In this document: one piece after another, positions 33,654-45,800 of the stretch | How the letters are laid out: every line of letters starts with the position of its first letter | Position numbering within the stretch: the stretch's first letter is position 1 | NCBI GenBank assembly: GCA_914767715.1 | Contig: OU612069.1 | Location: 28,891,387-28,951,386 of the forward strand | Direction of reading: 5' to 3' | DNA: 60,000 bases | Origin: Membranipora membranacea | Lineage: Eukaryota > Bryozoa > Gymnolaemata > Cheilostomatida > Membraniporidae | Made by a program: the position numbers and the translations under genes | The notes under the pieces: generated by a model | The model's database searches: none | Seen by the model: the letters and a program-made list of their open reading frames with translations, nothing else | What the model was told of the DNA's origin: nothing

Positions 33654-36600
33654 ATGGTTAGGTATCTGTTCTCTCTGGATGCGGAGTCGAAGAACAGATG
33701 TCAGGTAGAGAGGCGCCAGATTTTTGAGTGTCCCTACGCAACCAGAGAGCACAAACTTGTTCTCAGAGGAATAGGAGAGGGTATGTATTGTATTTTGTTG
33801 TTGTTGTTTTCACATGGTCTTATTTGCTTCATGCATTGATCGGTGGTTAATAAAGTTCATAATAATAATCGACAAATTAAAGTAATCACAAACAACTGTC
33901 AGATTTCACTTTGCGCTCAATCTGTATTCCCGAGTTGTCTTCCCTCTATGGTGTGGTATTTAAGTATTCAACAATTTTCAACAATGATAACGTAAAGTAC
34001 ATATGCTAGCCGCCTCCTCACAGCTCAGATAATAGGTTGACAGACTTCACCACTTGTAGTTATCCTTGTTGCAGCAGGCTGCCCCAAGGTACAATACTTA
34101 CCAGAAGTGTCAGAATCAACCAATCAAAGTGAGTAGCTCTCCCAGTGTCTTTCAGCTGTATCGCAGATGAAGAGAGGCTTGAGTGAATCGAAATGCTACA
34201 TCTCTTAATCATAAATGCTCTGCCAACTGCTCAAAATTTGGCCCCTAATTGTGCAGCTTTGCTTGATACAGCATCATTGTATGAGGTGAGTGTAGCGACG
34301 AGGTCAAAATCATCTAATCTAATCGCTTGCCCTCCATCTTTCTTTTGTAATTCATCTCAGTAACGACAGTAGCGAATACGACCTCAGATCTCAGTATGTC
34401 AACAGAAGCGACCAATCAGCAGTCTGCTGTCTCAGGCGCTGACTCTGCTGCCGGAGTAGAGAAGTTTAGTAATGAGGTACTTCTCTGGGCGTATGATTAT
34501 CTACATCAGAGACACGCTAACCTCGACTTCACCTCGATGATGAGAGAGATGGTGTGTGATGAGTGGGACGTCTCTACTAGGAGGAAATGTGGAGAACTAC
34601 TCATCAATGAAGGTCGGTAGCCAGTAGTCCGTATTGTATTGAATATCTATTATACTAAGATGCGGTTGCAAAGTTGATGCCCCATTCAGGTAACCCAATT
34701 TTACCTACAGTAGACTAGCGTCACTCTTAGGCAGCCTTAACACAGTGCTTTGTGTCATGCAGTGCCTTGAGGGTGGGAGGGAGAGCTACAAATAACAGGT
34801 CAGATGGTATTTTTACGACAATACTTAACCAGATATAGTGAAAGCGAGACTTAGTCCCTTTCAATTTTACTTAGTTGCAATAAGTTCTTTCACGGACCCT
34901 GAATTGGCTCCCCAGACGACCTGGTAGGAGCTGACACATTATTACTAGGATAAATGCAATATCTAGCCATAGTTTTGAGCCTCTAACCAGGCCTTTATAT
35001 TTTAGGTAGGAGGTTAGCCTATCAGAGGAGGGTGATGGAGTTCTTCCCTCAGTTTAGAGTTACCAACGATAGACTTGAGGCTAAATCTGGTGTAGATGGG
35101 CTCTCTAAAGAGTTCGCAGGTAAGTAACATATCATAATACAATCTACTCTACCTGCCTGTACGCCTCTTCTCTGTCAGGCCAAAGGGAAGAGACTTCTTA
35201 TTGTGAGAACTGTAGATTCTCAAATGAATATTGATGTTTTAATTCGGCAATATTGTAATCAGGGTGCTTCTCTAATGGAGGTTTGGGATGAATCTGATTT
35301 AAACCGAAACATTGCATTGATCTTTCTTTCATGCATTGCATTGATTATCAAGGTTATCATGCCATGTGGTGGTAGCTGAAGTTAGAGGGAGGTGCCTCAG
35401 CTCCGATCCACACCGCAGCCTCTTGGTCTCTGATCTCAGGCTAATATACAGACCAACGAGAGAGGTGTAATGCAAAATTACAAATATAATGTCCTTGACC
35501 TCGAGTATAATTCTCATGCTGTTTGTCTGTAGATGATGTTATCTGTGTTATATTCCGATGTAACACGAGTATGTGTAACTGGGAGACAGTGATGTTATCC
35601 GTGCTGATCACAGTGGAGTTTATCAGGCACTGCTCTGATGGCAGAATGCGCTATGAGTACATCAAGAGTCTTCTGGAGGGATTGAGATGTGTAATACGCC
35701 GGCTAGATTCATCCCTGTCAAGTCTTAAAGGATGGGTGAGTGTCAACAAACAATTATCCCTGCTTGAAGTCTCTAGTCTGAATATCTCTACTCTGAGTCT
35801 CTAGGCTTATAGTCACACGAACACTGTTTTGAGGAAGGGGTTTCACCACCAACCACCAATTAAAAAACATCTTCCAAAGCGCGCAGTCTAATTGAACAAT
35901 GGTTGCCTCATATTGTAAAAAAGTGGAAACTATAGATATGAAACCATAACTCTCATACTCATACAGAAGTTCCAACGTACACAAATAATGTCTCTACGGT
36001 TTGCTTCTTTTCACTTATTTTATTTATTTCTACAGGAGGGATTTATGACTCAGTATGAGAGACCTCCCCCAGCTATCTGTAACACAGAGGACCCCAATCC
36101 CTGCTCCGTGTTCAATCCCTGTTACCAGCCTCCAACTCCCTGTCCTCAGGGACAACGCGGCCCATCTAATCCAGCCTGCCCCTCTCCATGTCCGCCCTGC
36201 TTCCCTCCACCATACTGCCCACCCCCTATGTCGTGCTACCCACCTCAATCTCCACCCTGCCAGCCATTCTGCCCCACTCCTCAGCCGTGCTGCCCAACTC
36301 CTCAGCCTTGCTACCCACCCTCCAACTTCTGTATGCCCCCACCTTGTGACAATGTCTGCGTGCCAGGCCAGAGTGGTTTGAGAATACCAACCGAGGCAAG
36401 GGAGATAACTCTCGACCTCCTCGAGTATACAACAGGAGTTACCCTCTCTCACCTCAGTCAGCTCGACTGTGAGCAGAAGAAGTACCTGGAGAGAAGGATG
36501 ATGATAGTCAGACGGATTGGTGAGTGAGTCGTCTGTCACTGATAAATTTGTGAACCATCTGTGATTCGTCTTTGAATCTTTTGTGAATCTTTTACAATCC

Positions 36601-37962
36601 TTTACCGTAGGAACTTGATTGCTGCACGGTTATATAAATATTGATGCAAACTCTGACTGGGTTTTGGATTTCCACTTTCAACCATTGCCCTCCTGCCCTT
36701 GATGCCACTACCAACAGCCTGAGCAGAGTTGGAACACATAAATTTCACACACTTTGAATGTGTTACAGTACTTGTGTACATAATACGAGCTACCGTAATA
36801 AGGTTCTACCCTCCTTATATGCCTATAATAAACACATAAAAATGATTAGTCCAGTATGTAAGAGTCCACATAGTTTGTACGAATGTTTTAAGTGAATCAG
36901 CTGTGTTATGTTTCCATGTTGCAGCTGAAGATAAGCATGGTAACAAAGTAATGGCCTGTAATCCTGGTGTGGTGACTAAGCTCTCCTGTGCCTATCATAA
37001 CTATATACAGACAAGTCAGCTAGTCTGTAAACTCAGAGGTAGGTCTACCTGACTTAAGTATGGCCTATAAGCACGAGGGCTTAGAGTCCTCCATGTATGG
37101 GCATTCTTACCATGAGATAAATATGTGAACAATCTATAAATGTGTCAGGTTGAGGTCAACAACCAATTTTTAGGAATTACTTGTTACTTGTTTGACATCA
37201 ATATCAATATGCATGCAGGCCCACTTATATGTTAAACCTACGAGTTGTTTTTATGACTAGAGAGTGAGGTATAAAAGAAATTAATAGAAAATGAGATATA
37301 GCATATTCCTAACAAGGACACACAATGAGATCTAACATATGACCAAGTATCTCTCATGTATTTGACAGACATTCTAGATAAGGATGTCCTACAGCTATCC
37401 TGTACACACGGGTGGGACAGTGTGGCCGCCGTGTTTATACTCATCAGAGACCTGGCTACTCTAGCTAAGATGTCGTCGTGTCCGACTGATACTCTGTCTA
37501 TAATAGTAGACTCTGTGCACGCTGCCTTCAAACAGAACGAGGCTCTCATCATGTCACTACTCGGCACATTCGTAAGCATTTATTATAATAATATCATCTT
37601 TTATTATGTATTAAGTAGTGTTTGGTCTTCCCACAAATCAATTCCACATTGTACCATGATCAAACTATAAGAGCAACCTCTAGTTTCAAAGTCAACAGTT
37701 GAGTATTATTTATAATATTTATGGGCTGTTTTGGCTGATTCATAAATGGGCTTACCACACACAAGGGGTCATAATTAGTGCTAAACATACATAACTAAAA
37801 GCTTAAAACCTCCACCCAGCCTGTTATCTGTGGCCCACGCAGAGTTATTTACACCTGAGCAGTGAGTTTGGTGTTACTGAGTACAATTAAATCCGTAGAT
37901 AATTACACTGGTTCTTCTCTATTTAGGCTGAGTTTGAGATGTACTATCAGTGCCGTGTATGA
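33654..37962 (+). CDS. Bcl-2-like protein with two Bcl-2 folds in tandem and a Cys/Pro-rich linker
   Basis: Eight exons join to 510 aa: 33654-33780, 34361-34612, 35006-35119, 35533-35735, 36036-36519, 36925-37038, 37369-37571, 37927-37962. All phases agree. Domain 1 (about 95-245) has an alpha-1/BH4-like NEVLLWAYDYLHQRH, a BH3-like LINEGRRL around G127, a BH1-like CNWETVMLSVLITVEF at W181, and a BH2-like LKGW/EGFMTQY split by an intron after W232, the place where Bcl-2 family genes typically carry their BH2 intron. Residues 247-342 are a linker very rich in Cys and Pro. Domain 2 (about 350-510) has REITLDLLEY, THGWDSVAAVFILIRDLA and SLLGTF/AEFEMYY, with matching exon sizes (114 and 203 nt). 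No C-terminal membrane anchor is seen. Pro- or anti-apoptotic sense is unknown. The start ATG follows an in-frame stop; an extra upstream exon cannot be excluded. Confidence 0.75.
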
Positions 37963-39827
37963 GCACCAGACTAAAACCTGAGAACCTACAACCATCCAAA
38001 GTACAAGCATCTAAGGAGGCGCTAACAGCAGCTGGACAAAGCTGCTCCCAGGCAGAGCCCAGTGTGGTTAAATTGTTATTATGTTGCTGTCAAATGAATT
38101 TTTGTGCACAATGATTCTGTAAGAAGAAATAAAATCAGCCCAAGCAGCTGTAATAAATCTGAGAAAAATACAATGTTTGATATCCGTAGCCATTAAGAAC
38201 AGCTGCTGATATGACAATCAGAAGGAAGTACAGCCTTGTCTCATCAAATGCAGCTAGAGATGTTACATGTAAATTATGGGTGCTTCCCAGAATGCAATGC
38301 TTCCAAATGAGACAACAACCGGATGGTTATTCAAAGATCAGCAATATTTCCCTATGTACTGTAAAAGTGAATGGATTGATTCATCATAGTGCTGTGCTCA
38401 CCGCCTTTGTGAACACAAAAAACTTACCATAGGAACTACATAAGACCCATACTTACCCATGTAAATAATATGACAAGAAATAGCTTGACCTTGTGGTATT
38501 TTAGTTTAGATACAGGTTTGACGGGCATTCAATGTAAATGTGATAACTAATAGTGATGTATTATGGGACCGACATTATATCAATGCTGGATCTGAGTCTA
38601 GGAAGGCGTTCTAATGAGGTGATGCCAGTCGAGACAGTTCTGAATGACGATAATACTATTCTCGAAACCCCTCCCTGATTATTTGCTCCCTACTCCTTGT
38701 AGGACCACCAGTAGGATACTTATGCACCACAATTATGTTATCAGACTTGATATGCAGGTTATGGTTTGAATCTGTCTGTGGTGTGGACAATGTGTTATCG
38801 TTCTGACATTCCATTGCTTCTAGAATAATTGCATCGTATAAGTATAATACAAGAGTTGTCTCCCTTTATCCCATGAGAAGACAATAATGTTCTATAGTTT
38901 TCATCTCAAATAAGGATGTGCAAGTTTTTTTCCCTCAACCAACTGCCGAAAAAGCTGTGTGCAGAGCCATCGAAGAAGGGTGCAAGTTATGTGCTAGTGA
39001 GTATGTTGCATTTATATACAACTAATTGTGTTGGTATTGACCCGTACCCCTAGACTGAATTTCTTTCATTTTTTGAATTTTATATACTTTATTGTTATCA
39101 CCGACCGATGTATCTTGACAAATGAGGCCGTGTGAATAAGAAGGGATGGAATTAAATGAATCTTTTAAACAGCATGTTATCATAAAATGCTGTCCTACCA
39201 ACTTGCTGAGACAGCTAAAGCAAATCATTGCAAACATGGTCCTTGTAGGATTGAACTTTTCAAAGCATATCGTAGGCATAAGACATTAAATTTACACTAA
39301 GTTCTTCAACATTAAGTTAGGACGGTCTTTCATCATAACCTTACAACAATATTCTATTAAAAATGGCAGCCTGAATGCGTTTCCAATGACCCATTGAATG
39401 CTACTAATTAGAGTTTGAATAGTACGATTTAGAAAACTTAAAAAATAACATATCACTATTATACAAAAGGACAATATCTTCAAACAAAAGAAGGGGATTC
39501 CCCATCAAATACTGAGTGAAATTTGATCTGAATGCTGACTGTGCAAACTCAGACTTTTCAGTCAAACCTAGTGAGTACTGAGATTTTATATTACTGGAAT
39601 TTGGGAGTTCAGGAAATAATTAGAGCTATAAATAAAGCTAATTACCAATACACCTCTTACAATCCTTTTGCAAACTTACTGTAGATGTTTTCATCTTTTG
39701 CAAACACACCCTCACATTAAAAGATGGCATAGTTAAGATGTATCGTGCACGAGTACCTCATCAGCAGTGACTGCTGTCCCAAACTTAACCTGTGTTATCC
39801 TATCATCTTCTCAATGATGTTTCTAGA
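37963..39827. other. Intergenic DNA between the Bcl-2-like gene and the caspase gene
   Basis: About 1.9 kb holding the 3' UTR of the first gene and presumably the promoter of the caspase. An acceptor-like tgatgtttctag ends two bases before the caspase ATG, so a non-coding first exon of the caspase may lie here, but I could not identify it. Confidence 0.45.
38128..38133 (+). promoter_or_regulatory. Candidate poly(A) signal AATAAA for the Bcl-2-like gene
   Basis: AATAAA about 165 bp after the stop at 37962. Confidence 0.45.
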
Positions 39828-42800
39828 ATGGAAGAGATGGATGAAAATAGCCAGTTTGAGGGAGCAAGAAAACGGAAGGCAAGGAAAACTGCAATTAGAC
39901 AGTTAGGTGAGTTGAAAGGAATCTAATATTAAAAGAGTATAAACCTATAATATTTACTTGGTTTTCCTTAAGTGAGCGAGTCAGGGCACAATTGTAAACC
40001 TTTGGACATTTATCCTTCCTTCTGATGGAACTGGGCATCATTGGATAGCTTTATTTTGGTCAGTTTTCATAGATAGATAACAATATGTAAAGTGTGGGGA
40101 ACTCAAGAGAACTCCTAAATCTTGTTTTTAGATTTTGACAGGGAATTGTTGTCGAGTGTTGATGAGAGTGATCTTTGCTCAGATGAAGAATGTCAATCGA
40201 GCCACTATACCGAGATGCACGGTAGCAATGTCGGGTATGATTACAAATTTCATTTAAACATTGTAATACTTGTTGAAGACCGCCGACCAAAACCATTTTA
40301 TAGACAGGCAGCCCGTACTATTTAAGCCATGTACAACTGTTACTATTCAAATCTTCTGGATAGCTTCAGGTATTGCACTCTTTGCTCTGTTATGCTACAC
40401 AATTAGTGGGTGAACTTTGCTGTGAAGAGAGGTATGGCATGGTTTTTGGTGGGCAGATGTCATTTTGTGCTGTTGCTCTTGTTATTTTACTTAGGTCTAC
40501 TGGAAATAAAAAGAAGATAAAGTATAAAACAAAACACTACTTTTCAATAGGCTACATATCGATACTTTATACACACTGGTCAATGTCACAAAGTGAATCC
40601 GGACATATCGTTGAATCCGGTCCTGACCCACGGGTTTTGCCTTCTCAGGTCAAAACTGAGTCATTTTTTTCCTTATTTAATATATCAAAGACAGCACAGG
40701 GCTGGGTTTTTATCAAGGGCTGCAAGATTTAGGGCGACTAACACCTGTCATAGACATCCAGATCCTCCATAATTTTCTGAAACATTTACAAGTTTCTCAA
40801 GCAATATATATATATAACATATTTTGTATATCTGCCTGCAGCGTATAAAGAAAGATAAAGAATATAAAACAACCAAAATCTCAGTGCTAAGAAAGAAACA
40901 TGCCACATGCTGAAATTTTTTACCAATAAAATAAAATGATAATGCATACTCAGGATTGGAATCCAATGATGTATGAATGCCGACCTGAACATCATTTTGA
41001 ATTTTCTTTTAGATCGAATGGTCAAGAGATTCGTGGAGTAAAGTCACCGCAAATGGTTCAAGTCTATAAAGACATGCTTGCTAACAGGAATGAAGAGTAT
41101 GAGTATCTGGTGAGAGTGTTCAGAGTTGCTATGATTGCCATTCAAATTTGTGCGTAGACTCATCATGTTAAATGTGGCGGGGAGGGGGAGGTCAATGCTC
41201 TAACTACAAAGATCCAATATTCAGATTTTTAATTTGTATTGTTTGATGTTTTGTCTCTGATAAGCAATGCACAAGCCTTATAAGCAGTCAAGTTGGAGAC
41301 AATTTTTATGTAAATGTATTTGATATCAACTGTTGAGCAAGCTCAGTTCATTCATTTTGTCCAGTTCTTTTCGCTGCAGTAAATGAAAACTACTGATTGC
41401 CACAGAAGCAACAGTTTTCTTGTATTCAATACCTCAGAACAGAGGTGTTGGGACTGGCTGGATCAATGTACCAAGTCTGAAGAAACCCATGTCTGTGCCT
41501 GAATGAAGTCACTCTTGTATTATGTAGTACTATGTTTATCAGGCCTACAACACTGCAGTCTTTGAGGAAAAGAAGCTGGGAGTGTGTGTCATTGTTAATT
41601 TTCAAGAAAAAGAACGGAGAGGATCAATTCAAGATGCCAGGGATTTGAAAAGTCTCTTCGAAAACTTGAACTTTGAAGTAAAATCGGGCAACAATGAGGT
41701 ATGCGTGTTGCAATCAGGGAGCACTTCTTGTTGCAATGATATATTTACACTAAATTTTATAAAAAAAACAGCCATGGAATGATCCTGTGATAGCTGTGTG
41801 AGAATATGTTTAGCCTCAAATTAGACTCTCAGACAAAAATATAAAACTCTCTATAATATTCTTCAAAAGACCGCCGACCACTAATTATGTTACATTCAGT
41901 GGTACTTTTGTAAGGGATAATGAAGTGGAGCTCTTACTTACTTAAATTTTTTAATTCATCAATCAATCCTCCCAGCCGGCAAGGTTTAGCCAGCAACCTT
42001 CTGTAGAGGTTGCCATTGGCGGTTGCAGAAATAACTTTTCTGGACTGACAAAACATAGCCAACACTCAAATATTAATGTATTTACCATCTATTAGTATGG
42101 CTCCAGCATGAGAACAGTTTACTCCCCATTGTTTTCGACAGGGCTCTCAACCACTCAGGTTTAGCCCGAGTTACTCATTTCTAAATCAATGATCAAACAA
42201 TGATCCCAGAGATCCCAAGATATTATTATGGCTAAATAGAAATTGGAATTTTAGACATGTTAAAAAAGTGATTTTGCAGGTGAACCGGATAAATCAAGGC
42301 AATGATTTCAATAGCATCACATTACATTAATTATGCCTTTCTACCCTGGCGCCTCGATTAGATTATTGCACTCCCTATACTAATAATGTCTCTCACTGCA
42401 CTCACTGTAATAAAACTCTCACTGCGCTGCCTATTCAAGTCATTTCTAAATCAATGATCAAACAATGATTTCTAATCGTTATGGAATATCAACACTTAAA
42501 CACCCCAACTGAGATGAATAATAAAGATAACATCAAACTTTTGCATGAGAATAATGTGTGGTATTTGTTCTGGGTGTTTGATTTCATTTGTGATAAGCTA
42601 TGCTCTTATTGAACTGCCAATCCCAGAGATTTGCAAAAGAGATTATTATGGCTAAATAGAAATTGGAATTTTAAGCAGTCCACAGACCAGCTAGAAAACT
42701 AGAGCTAGTAAAAATAAAATAGAGCTTGAAATTCTAGCTTAGCTCATTATCTCCTCATTTTTCACTGCAGACACAAAGCGTGTTTACAAGCTGCGATATA

Positions 42801-45800
42801 ATCATAAGGTTAGCTATCAGCCAATGATATTCCATAAACAAAGCCTTTTAATGATTCCCGTCATAAACGTGCCACTGGATACTGCTAATTAACCAATGAG
42901 ACTATTCTCTCGCTGGCAAACATTGCCCTAGTATAAACCTACTACAAGGGGTCCCAGCAATGGGCCATGTAAGGCCAATAACCCTAACACGTACGCTGTG
43001 TTTCATAGGGTGGCAATGGTGGATTGGAATGTGCTGTGGGATGAGAGAACACAACTCCGAGTAGTGAATAGCGGGCTATCTAATTAGCACCATCGACCCA
43101 TTCTTTTTTGGGGATGGTGAGGTGGCGCAATCGGTTAGCGCGCTTGCTATTCACTGCCAGGCGATTAGTGCCGCAGGAGTTGTGGGTTCGAGTCCCACTG
43201 GGGTAGCTTTCATTGTTGATTGTTCCAGCCCCCAGCACCCTCGGGTGTATACCTCTCCTGTGTACTTGTCTACTGACTGACTCATGGAAAGACATGTGAC
43301 AGCATGGAAAGACATGCTGACAAGCTGGAAAGACAGCTAAACCTACTACAAGGGGTCCCAGCAATGGGCCATGTAAGGCCAATAACCCTAACACGTACGC
43401 TGTGTTTCATAGGGTGGCAATGGTGGATTGGAATGTGCTGTGGGATGAGAGAACACAACTCCGAGTAGTGAATAGCGGGCTATCTAATTAGCACCATCGA
43501 CCCATTCTTTTTTGGGGATGGTGAGGTGGCGCAATCGGTTAGCGCGCTTGCTATTCACTGCCAGGCGATTAGTGCCGCAGGAGTTGTGGGTTCGAGTCCC
43601 ACTGGGGTAGCTTTCATTGTTGATTGTTCCAGCCCCCAGCACCCTCGGGTGTATACCTCTCCTGCTGCGAGAAGCGTTGTAGCGTGTAATTATAAGCCGC
43701 TTACTATAAAAGGGCGGAACTTAGACCACTAAACAAACAGTTTTCCTTCGCTAAGCTGTAAACACTCGCACATGTGCAGTCCCTCTTAGACATGTTAAAA
43801 AAGTGATTTTGCAGGTGAACCGGATAAATCCAGGCAATGATTTCAATAGCATCACATTACATTAGTTATGCCTTTCTACCCTGGCGCCTTTAAATCAATA
43901 TTTTTACAAACATCATAATTTAACATCATGGGGATTCGTTTTCACCTGTGGCGAAGGCCATGGTTAGTCCATATGAATTGGTTCATTTGGATCAAATCTA
44001 AAATTATTTACGATTTTATGTTTACAAGAAATGCTCTAGGTTTTTATTGATTTACTTGCTATCACAAACATGAAATGTTGCGAGAAAAGGATGCATATAC
44101 TTTGTCAATAAATGAACTTGCTACTAGAGTATGGAACTTGCATTTGAGGGCATCGCACTAGAAAATTGTGTATGATGTGACCAAGGAGTTGTCTTTAACA
44201 ATTGAATTAAAAACTTTCCTTAGTAATTTCTTGTCTATGGTACATATGCTCGTGTGCAAAACAGGCAGACAATAAATACATAAAGAGGGAAACTACACAA
44301 CTTTTGAACATCATGAAAGCTAATGGCTTTGAACTGAGATGCAACATTTTTTTAACAACGTGCATTCTTTGACTTGCTTTGCCAGCTATTCTTTGCACAT
44401 AATCTTCATATCTCAGGTGTTTCACCCAACAATATTTCGGTGCCATCTCAGACGTACCCTCAGCTGTTTATGCTCAGGGCGTTTTACACCTTTAAAATAC
44501 CACTATGCGACATGCTAATATCAAAACTCAGGTTTCGAATCCTCCCAGGATGAGAGCTCTGCTTATCCAGGGAACAAAAAAATTGAAGTGGAGCTCAGCT
44601 CCACTTCAAGAAGGGTGTTTATAACCAAGTGGAGCTGAGCTCCACTTACTCACTGTACAAAAGTACCACTGGTTACATTCAAACAATAGCTTACAATGAA
44701 GTTAATGTATTTTGTAAAATCTGGGCATCATGATAAATAATTATTGTGTTTCTTTGACATATCCATCTAATCTTTATCATATTTATGACCTCTCTCGATT
44801 AGAGCTCCATTAGTGTAACTCAAAGCCATCTCTTGACCCAAACCGAAGTACTGGTAAACGCTGTTCGCGAAATGCATTCAGTTGCTCAGGAGAAACCTGA
44901 TGACCAGTACAAAGAGGTGAGTATCTCAACTGTACCAATACATGTTGTCACTATGTAAGCTTTGAAATATTCAAAACAAAAACACTTATGGCTTCAATCT
45001 ACTCGCTAAATGTAGCTACTCAATTTTCATCGAACAAAAGTAATTATTTTCACACGCTTCTTCCTTACCCGATGAACAGTTACATTGATGGTCCTGACTT
45101 TAGAATAAGGTGGATGAATGACAGAATGATTGACAGCATAGTTTTGCATAAGGCGCTCTTTTTTATGTTATTGCCAGATGTATGAGGCTGCAAATAAGAT
45201 CAACAAAGAGAGAGAAACACTGAAACCTGATCAGGCTAAGATTGACGAGTGGAAAAAGGTTAGGAAAGATATTCATTGAAACAATAGTTTTAATATTTGC
45301 TTGTTATATTTCTGGATGTTTGAAGATCAAATTCATCCTAAATTCTAGTAAGACACAAATTTCTCAGTAACTTTTTTTTTTCAATAAAATCATGATATTT
45401 GAGCTGACTAATATTGAAAATCAAAGTTGTTTTGAACGCAATCCTAAAAAAATATGAAGTTTCCCATCATGTTTCCAAATTCAGTGTCGTCAGGCCTCTT
45501 GAAAGCAATGACAACTCACATATTGTTTACCAAGTTTGTTTGCAAGAAGGAGGCCATGTGACCACTGCTTATAAAATGTGAAAAATCTGAACTCATCAGT
45601 CCTTTGATTGACCCCATAAAACAGAGACTTTTCTGAAAATTATCTTTGTAGTGCAACATTAAATAACTGTAAATTCATTGTCTATCTGTAATATTAATTT
45701 ATTTTTCTTTTTGCAAAACAGGAAACGGAAGCTTATGAGTCAAAGTTTCCACAACAAGTGAATTATTACAATCAGTTGAGCAGTAAAGTCAGAAGAGGTT

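Larger units (their letters stand above)
42251..43890. repeat. 100-bp direct repeats inside the hAT-like element
   Basis: A block starting tagacatgttaaaaaagtg and ending tttctaccctggcgcc occurs at about 42251-42354 and again at about 43787-43888, nearly identical. Shorter direct repeats (attattatggctaaatagaa at about 42222 and 42642; catttctaaatcaatgatca at about 42176 and 42442) lie between or around them. Confidence 0.85.
41897..44671. mobile_element. hAT-like non-autonomous DNA transposon in caspase intron 4
   Basis: Flanked by the 8-bp duplication gttacatt (41889-41896 and 44672-44679). Ends are perfect 16-bp inverted repeats, cagtggtacttttgta, followed on both sides by a related aagtggagctc block. 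An 8-bp target duplication and a CAGTG end fit hAT elements. Length is 2775 bp. No transposase frame was found; the interior holds two SINE copies, a LINE fragment and several direct repeats, so it is a composite. Confidence 0.85.

Noticed and set aside
36030-36539. 169-codon reverse-strand open frame opposite the Cys/Pro-rich exon
   Set aside because: The forward frame has matching splice sites and phases with seven other exons; the reverse frame is a shadow of GC-rich codons.
43117-43205. True tRNA gene in the SINE copies at 24.7 and 43 kb
   Set aside because: The same unit recurs three times with a shared leader and tail and a target duplication, which identifies a SINE rather than a tRNA locus.
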